NCBI RefSeq assembly: GCF_024138125.1
Contig: NZ_CP099993.1
Coordinates: 1,488,001-1,552,000 of the forward strand
Source: Halorussus salilacus
GTDB taxonomy: Archaea; Halobacteriota; Halobacteria; Halobacteriales; Haladaptataceae
DNA length: 64,000 nucleotides
Reading direction: 5' to 3'
Both the position numbers and the translations under genes were made by a program. The notes under the pieces are model-generated. The model was given only the letters and a program-made list of their open reading frames with translations, was not told where the DNA came from and made no database searches. Shown piece after piece: positions 61,665-64,000 of this stretch; position 1 is the first letter of the stretch; each line of letters opens with the position of its first letter.

Positions 61665-63620
61665 ATGGTTTCTATAAGTGAGGTTACAATACAGGCTAGT
61701 TTTATTGACCCCTTGTACGTCAGAGAGGTCATGGATGAGTTTGAACGATTTGATCCGCTAGAGAAAGCGAGGGAAGGACTTCAAAAGGAAGCAATGAAAC
61801 AGCGGGTAAAAAACATTATCCGTAGTTATCGGTCAGCGGCGGACGTATTAGCAGAGCCTGTTCAAAACGCGATGGACGAATTGGAAAGGGCACAGAACGA
61901 AGGCTTAGATGATGCTGACCGGATTGAAGTCCGCATTAACGTCCAGAAAAATGAGATTGAAGTAGTGGACACTGGTCGCGGAATGGCTTCAGAGAACCTC
62001 CAAGAATGGATTGCGCCGGATTTCACAGATAAGCGATCACTTTTTCGGGAAGGCAGAGTTAGGGGCCATAAAGGCGTAGGAATGACTTTTCTGGCGTATG
62101 GTTTTAACCACTTTGTTGTGGAATCAAAGACTAATTCAGAACATTATAGACTACGATTGGAGGATGGAAGGTCCTGGGTGGAAAATCCAGACGATACTGC
62201 GCCTGCGCCAGAAGCCGAAATCGAACGAGATATCACAGACGGGCTTGATACTCATGGCACACTTATCCGCATTAGGACAGATAATCAATCTCAACCCAGT
62301 AACCTTCCCAAAACTTTCAATAACGTAGACATGACCGCGGCCCTGATAGAGCGTCAAACAGCTATCGGGGTTGTCTCCCCACCCAACCGATATGAAGCAA
62401 ATGTTGAAGCAAATCTAGTATATACTGATAGCAGTGGTGATACCGAAAGTAGGGAACTAAATGCAGAATATCGCTATCCTCATCAAAAGATTCCGGAAGA
62501 ATGGGAGGCATTTGATCTTGGCAAGTATATCGAATCATTGACTGAAGAAGAGAATATCGAGCCAGATACTAAGGATAAGAATCGCTACAGAGCAGTCTAT
62601 CGGTATTTCAAACCAGAGAAACTTAAGGAATATGTTGGTGAATCTGAGGGGGAAGAACTGGGAAGCCCAGAAGAGATTAAGAACTATATTGACAAACATG
62701 AAGTACACGCTTATGTTTTGTTCGCATACAGTGTGAATTATAGAGAAAGGATAGAAGAATACTGGGAGGTCCCAGGGAATAGACGGCTTCATTATCCCGG
62801 TGTAAGAGTCGCTACGGACGGAATGGTATCATCTTGGAGACGTGACGTGAGTTTAACTCGAGCTGCGGGGAACAAGGACCGCACTTGGATTGTCTATCAT
62901 TTCAGAGATGTCGAACCAGACTTAGGAAGGAAGAATTTCCCCCAAGAGGTACATGACATAATCGCTACAACCCAGCAACGATTTGTGAGGGAGATGGTTA
63001 ATAAGGGACGTGTATTCTTACTCCCTGCTCGTGATCCAACCGGACCGCCGGAACCCGAAGACGAGGACCCACCAGCTGTCAAAGCGTATAAACGTAGAGA
63101 GACTCCATTAACCCCCACCCATATTACAGAGATCGGTGATATTTACTATGGTTCAGAGCCAAAAAAAGAACAAGATGTGATCGCACTTTTCAATCAATTA
63201 GTTGGAATGGGGTTTTTAAATGGCTACCAACCAGTTTACTTTGATGAAACCTACACATATGATTCATATATTGACTTTTCTTATGAGAAAGTCCACTCTA
63301 AGATCCTTGACACTCTCCCAGGGGATGATGACAGAGACGGTGCCGAACTGGTCACAGAATTCAAATATAACGGCTCGTCTATTCTGGATGATATAGTTAA
63401 CCAAACGAAGGATTGGGGGGACATAGATCTGTTAGTGTGCTGGAATGTCGAACGGAAGAAACGTTCAACTAGCGGTGATGATATCGAATTTATCCATCCT
63501 ACATCACCAACGGAGCGTGAATTCCCGGGTGTAACTCATGTTGCAACAGTAGGAAGCAAAGGTGATGAACCAGTATATACAATTAGTCTAAAAGAATTAT
63601 TGGAGACAACCACTTCGTAG
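61665..63620 (+). CDS. GHKL ATPase with nuclease-like C-terminus (MORC-like, candidate defence protein)
   Basis: 651 aa, AT-rich. N-terminal GHKL domain: EPVQNAMDELE (N-box, ~64), VVDTGRGM (G1, ~102) and GRVRGHKGVGMTFLAYGF (G2, ~129), as in MORC/HSP90-like ATPases. Residues 160-520 include a transducer-like region. Near the C-terminus YDSYIDFSYEKVH (~533) and ELVTEFKYNG (~565) have the D...ExK spacing of PD-(D/E)xK nucleases. Lone gene in a tRNA-adjacent insertion, so a phage-defence role is plausible but unproven. Confidence 0.75.
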   Translation: MVSISEVTIQASFIDPLYVREVMDEFERFDPLEKAREGLQKEAMKQRVKNIIRSYRSAADVLAEPVQNAMDELERAQNEGLDDADRIEVRINVQKNEIEVVDTGRGMASENLQEWIAPDFTDKRSLFREGRVRGHKGVGMTFLAYGFNHFVVESKTNSEHYRLRLEDGRSWVENPDDTAPAPEAEIERDITDGLDTHGTLIRIRTDNQSQPSNLPKTFNNVDMTAALIERQTAIGVVSPPNRYEANVEANLVYTDSSGDTESRELNAEYRYPHQKIPEEWEAFDLGKYIESLTEEENIEPDTKDKNRYRAVYRYFKPEKLKEYVGESEGEELGSPEEIKNYIDKHEVHAYVLFAYSVNYRERIEEYWEVPGNRRLHYPGVRVATDGMVSSWRRDVSLTRAAGNKDRTWIVYHFRDVEPDLGRKNFPQEVHDIIATTQQRFVREMVNKGRVFLLPARDPTGPPEPEDEDPPAVKAYKRRETPLTPTHITEIGDIYYGSEPKKEQDVIALFNQLVGMGFLNGYQPVYFDETYTYDSYIDFSYEKVHSKILDTLPGDDDRDGAELVTEFKYNGSSILDDIVNQTKDWGDIDLLVCWNVERKKRSTSGDDIEFIHPTSPTEREFPGVTHVATVGSKGDEPVYTISLKELLETTTS

Positions 63621-63934
63621 TAGACGAGTCTTCATTCTCTATCCATTATGTATTTTGTTGTTATCTGTCGTTAAAGTCTGCTGATCTTTCTTGCACTCCA
63701 AATCAGAGCGTAGTCGCTCGTTTTGGAGAGGACCGTCGGCGTTGCGGACGGCGCGCCGTACACCGCGAGATACCGAATCGGCGGGACGGTGACCTAACTG
63801 GTTCGAATGGAGGTCGGCAGAAACGCTACGACCACCTTTGTCGCGGGCTGACGGTCGCCGTGAGAGGGAGAGCGATAGCGGGTCGTTCCGGCAGAACAGA
63901 AAGCTTACGTTCCGACTGTGGGACGCCTCGCGAG
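63621..63934. other. Intergenic stretch at the island's right edge
   Basis: AT-rich to about 63700, then a sharp return to GC-rich DNA. No gene or repeat recognised. A TATA-like cttacgtt near 63905-63912 lies ~27 bp before the next start. Confidence 0.5.
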
Positions 63935-64000
63935 TGTCCAGCCCTCCCGATTCCCGCTATCGATTCAGCACCGCCACGCTCGACTGGGCGCGAGACGAAC
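63935..64000 (+). CDS. Start of an unidentified protein (truncated by window edge)
   Basis: GTG at about 63935 opens a frame of about 22 codons to the window end, beginning VSSPPDSRYR. The TATA-like element upstream and GC-rich codon pattern support a real gene start, but identity cannot be told. Confidence 0.4.

Noticed and set aside
61465-61677. 70-codon open frame MTMIWRRLLITCTP..
   Set aside because: Different frame from the decayed protein-like sequence there; composition does not look coding and it overlaps the GHKL start.

Overview
The window is a GC-rich chromosomal segment of an extremely halophilic archaeon (class Halobacteria). Proteins are very acidic, several start at GTG or TTG, many genes have a TATA-like box about 25-30 bp before the start codon with little or no leader, and archaeal markers are present: RadA, aIF6, L39e, L31e, L18Ae (LX), prefoldin alpha, SRP54/FtsY, NMD3, an intron-containing tRNA, Tat-lipoproteins and HalOD1. 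The gene set fits a Halorussus/Haladaptatus-like genome, but the genus is inference. Both window ends cut a gene.

Layout. 1-4.9 kb: truncated acyl-CoA dehydrogenase, DCC thiol oxidoreductase, aldo/keto reductase, ADP-forming acyl-CoA synthetase. 5-11.8 kb: one leftward operon with a solute-binding lipoprotein (domain order circularly permuted), two Dpp-type permeases, a fused double ATPase and a CoA-ester lyase. 11.8-15.2 kb: AT-rich scarred accessory region with decayed gene fragments, a PIN-like pseudogene, a transposase scrap, an Hvo_1808-type lipoprotein with HExxH, a Tat-exported Cys-rich peptide precursor and a channel fragment. 15.2-25.5 kb: MFS transporter, cupin, ferredoxin, PHP protein, small conserved haloarchaeal proteins, Cys-cluster protein, DUF3800-like protein and an XPD/DinG-type helicase. 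25.5-34.8 kb: blue-copper protein, Taw2-like methyltransferase coupled to NMD3, class-III aminotransferase, CPBP protease, HtpX, DsrE-like protein and PspAB; two copies of a dispersed structured element lie here. 34.9-44.4 kb: radA, AI-2E family protein, SufU, second HtpX, PQQ-propeller lipoprotein, HD protein, SufS, DUF424, TPR protein. 44.5-49.3 kb: a small-acidic/RelE-like gene pair, thpR, GNAT, the rpl39e-rpl31e-eif6 translation operon, then an AT-rich two-gene cassette (Panacea-like plus PIN). 49.4-61.1 kb: arsenic cluster (arsR-acr3-arsC), rpl18ae-pfdA-ftsY, OsmC, a duplicated hairpin/mini-gene before srp54, paired half-size MgtE genes, kynureninase, esterase, COG1325 protein and a UPF0200 kinase-like protein. 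61.2-64 kb: tRNA-Arg with an intron, followed by an AT-rich insertion carrying a GHKL ATPase with a nuclease-like tail.

Most notable observations: (1) in-frame insertions of exactly 48 nt, palindromic and flanked by 6-9 bp direct repeats, in three unrelated genes (and possibly two more); (2) two copies of a ~115-nt hairpin element whose stems differ by compensatory changes; (3) a circularly permuted peptide-binding protein; (4) candidate toxin-antitoxin, bacteriocin-like and defence genes concentrated in AT-rich patches. All calls come from reading the sequence; no database search was run.
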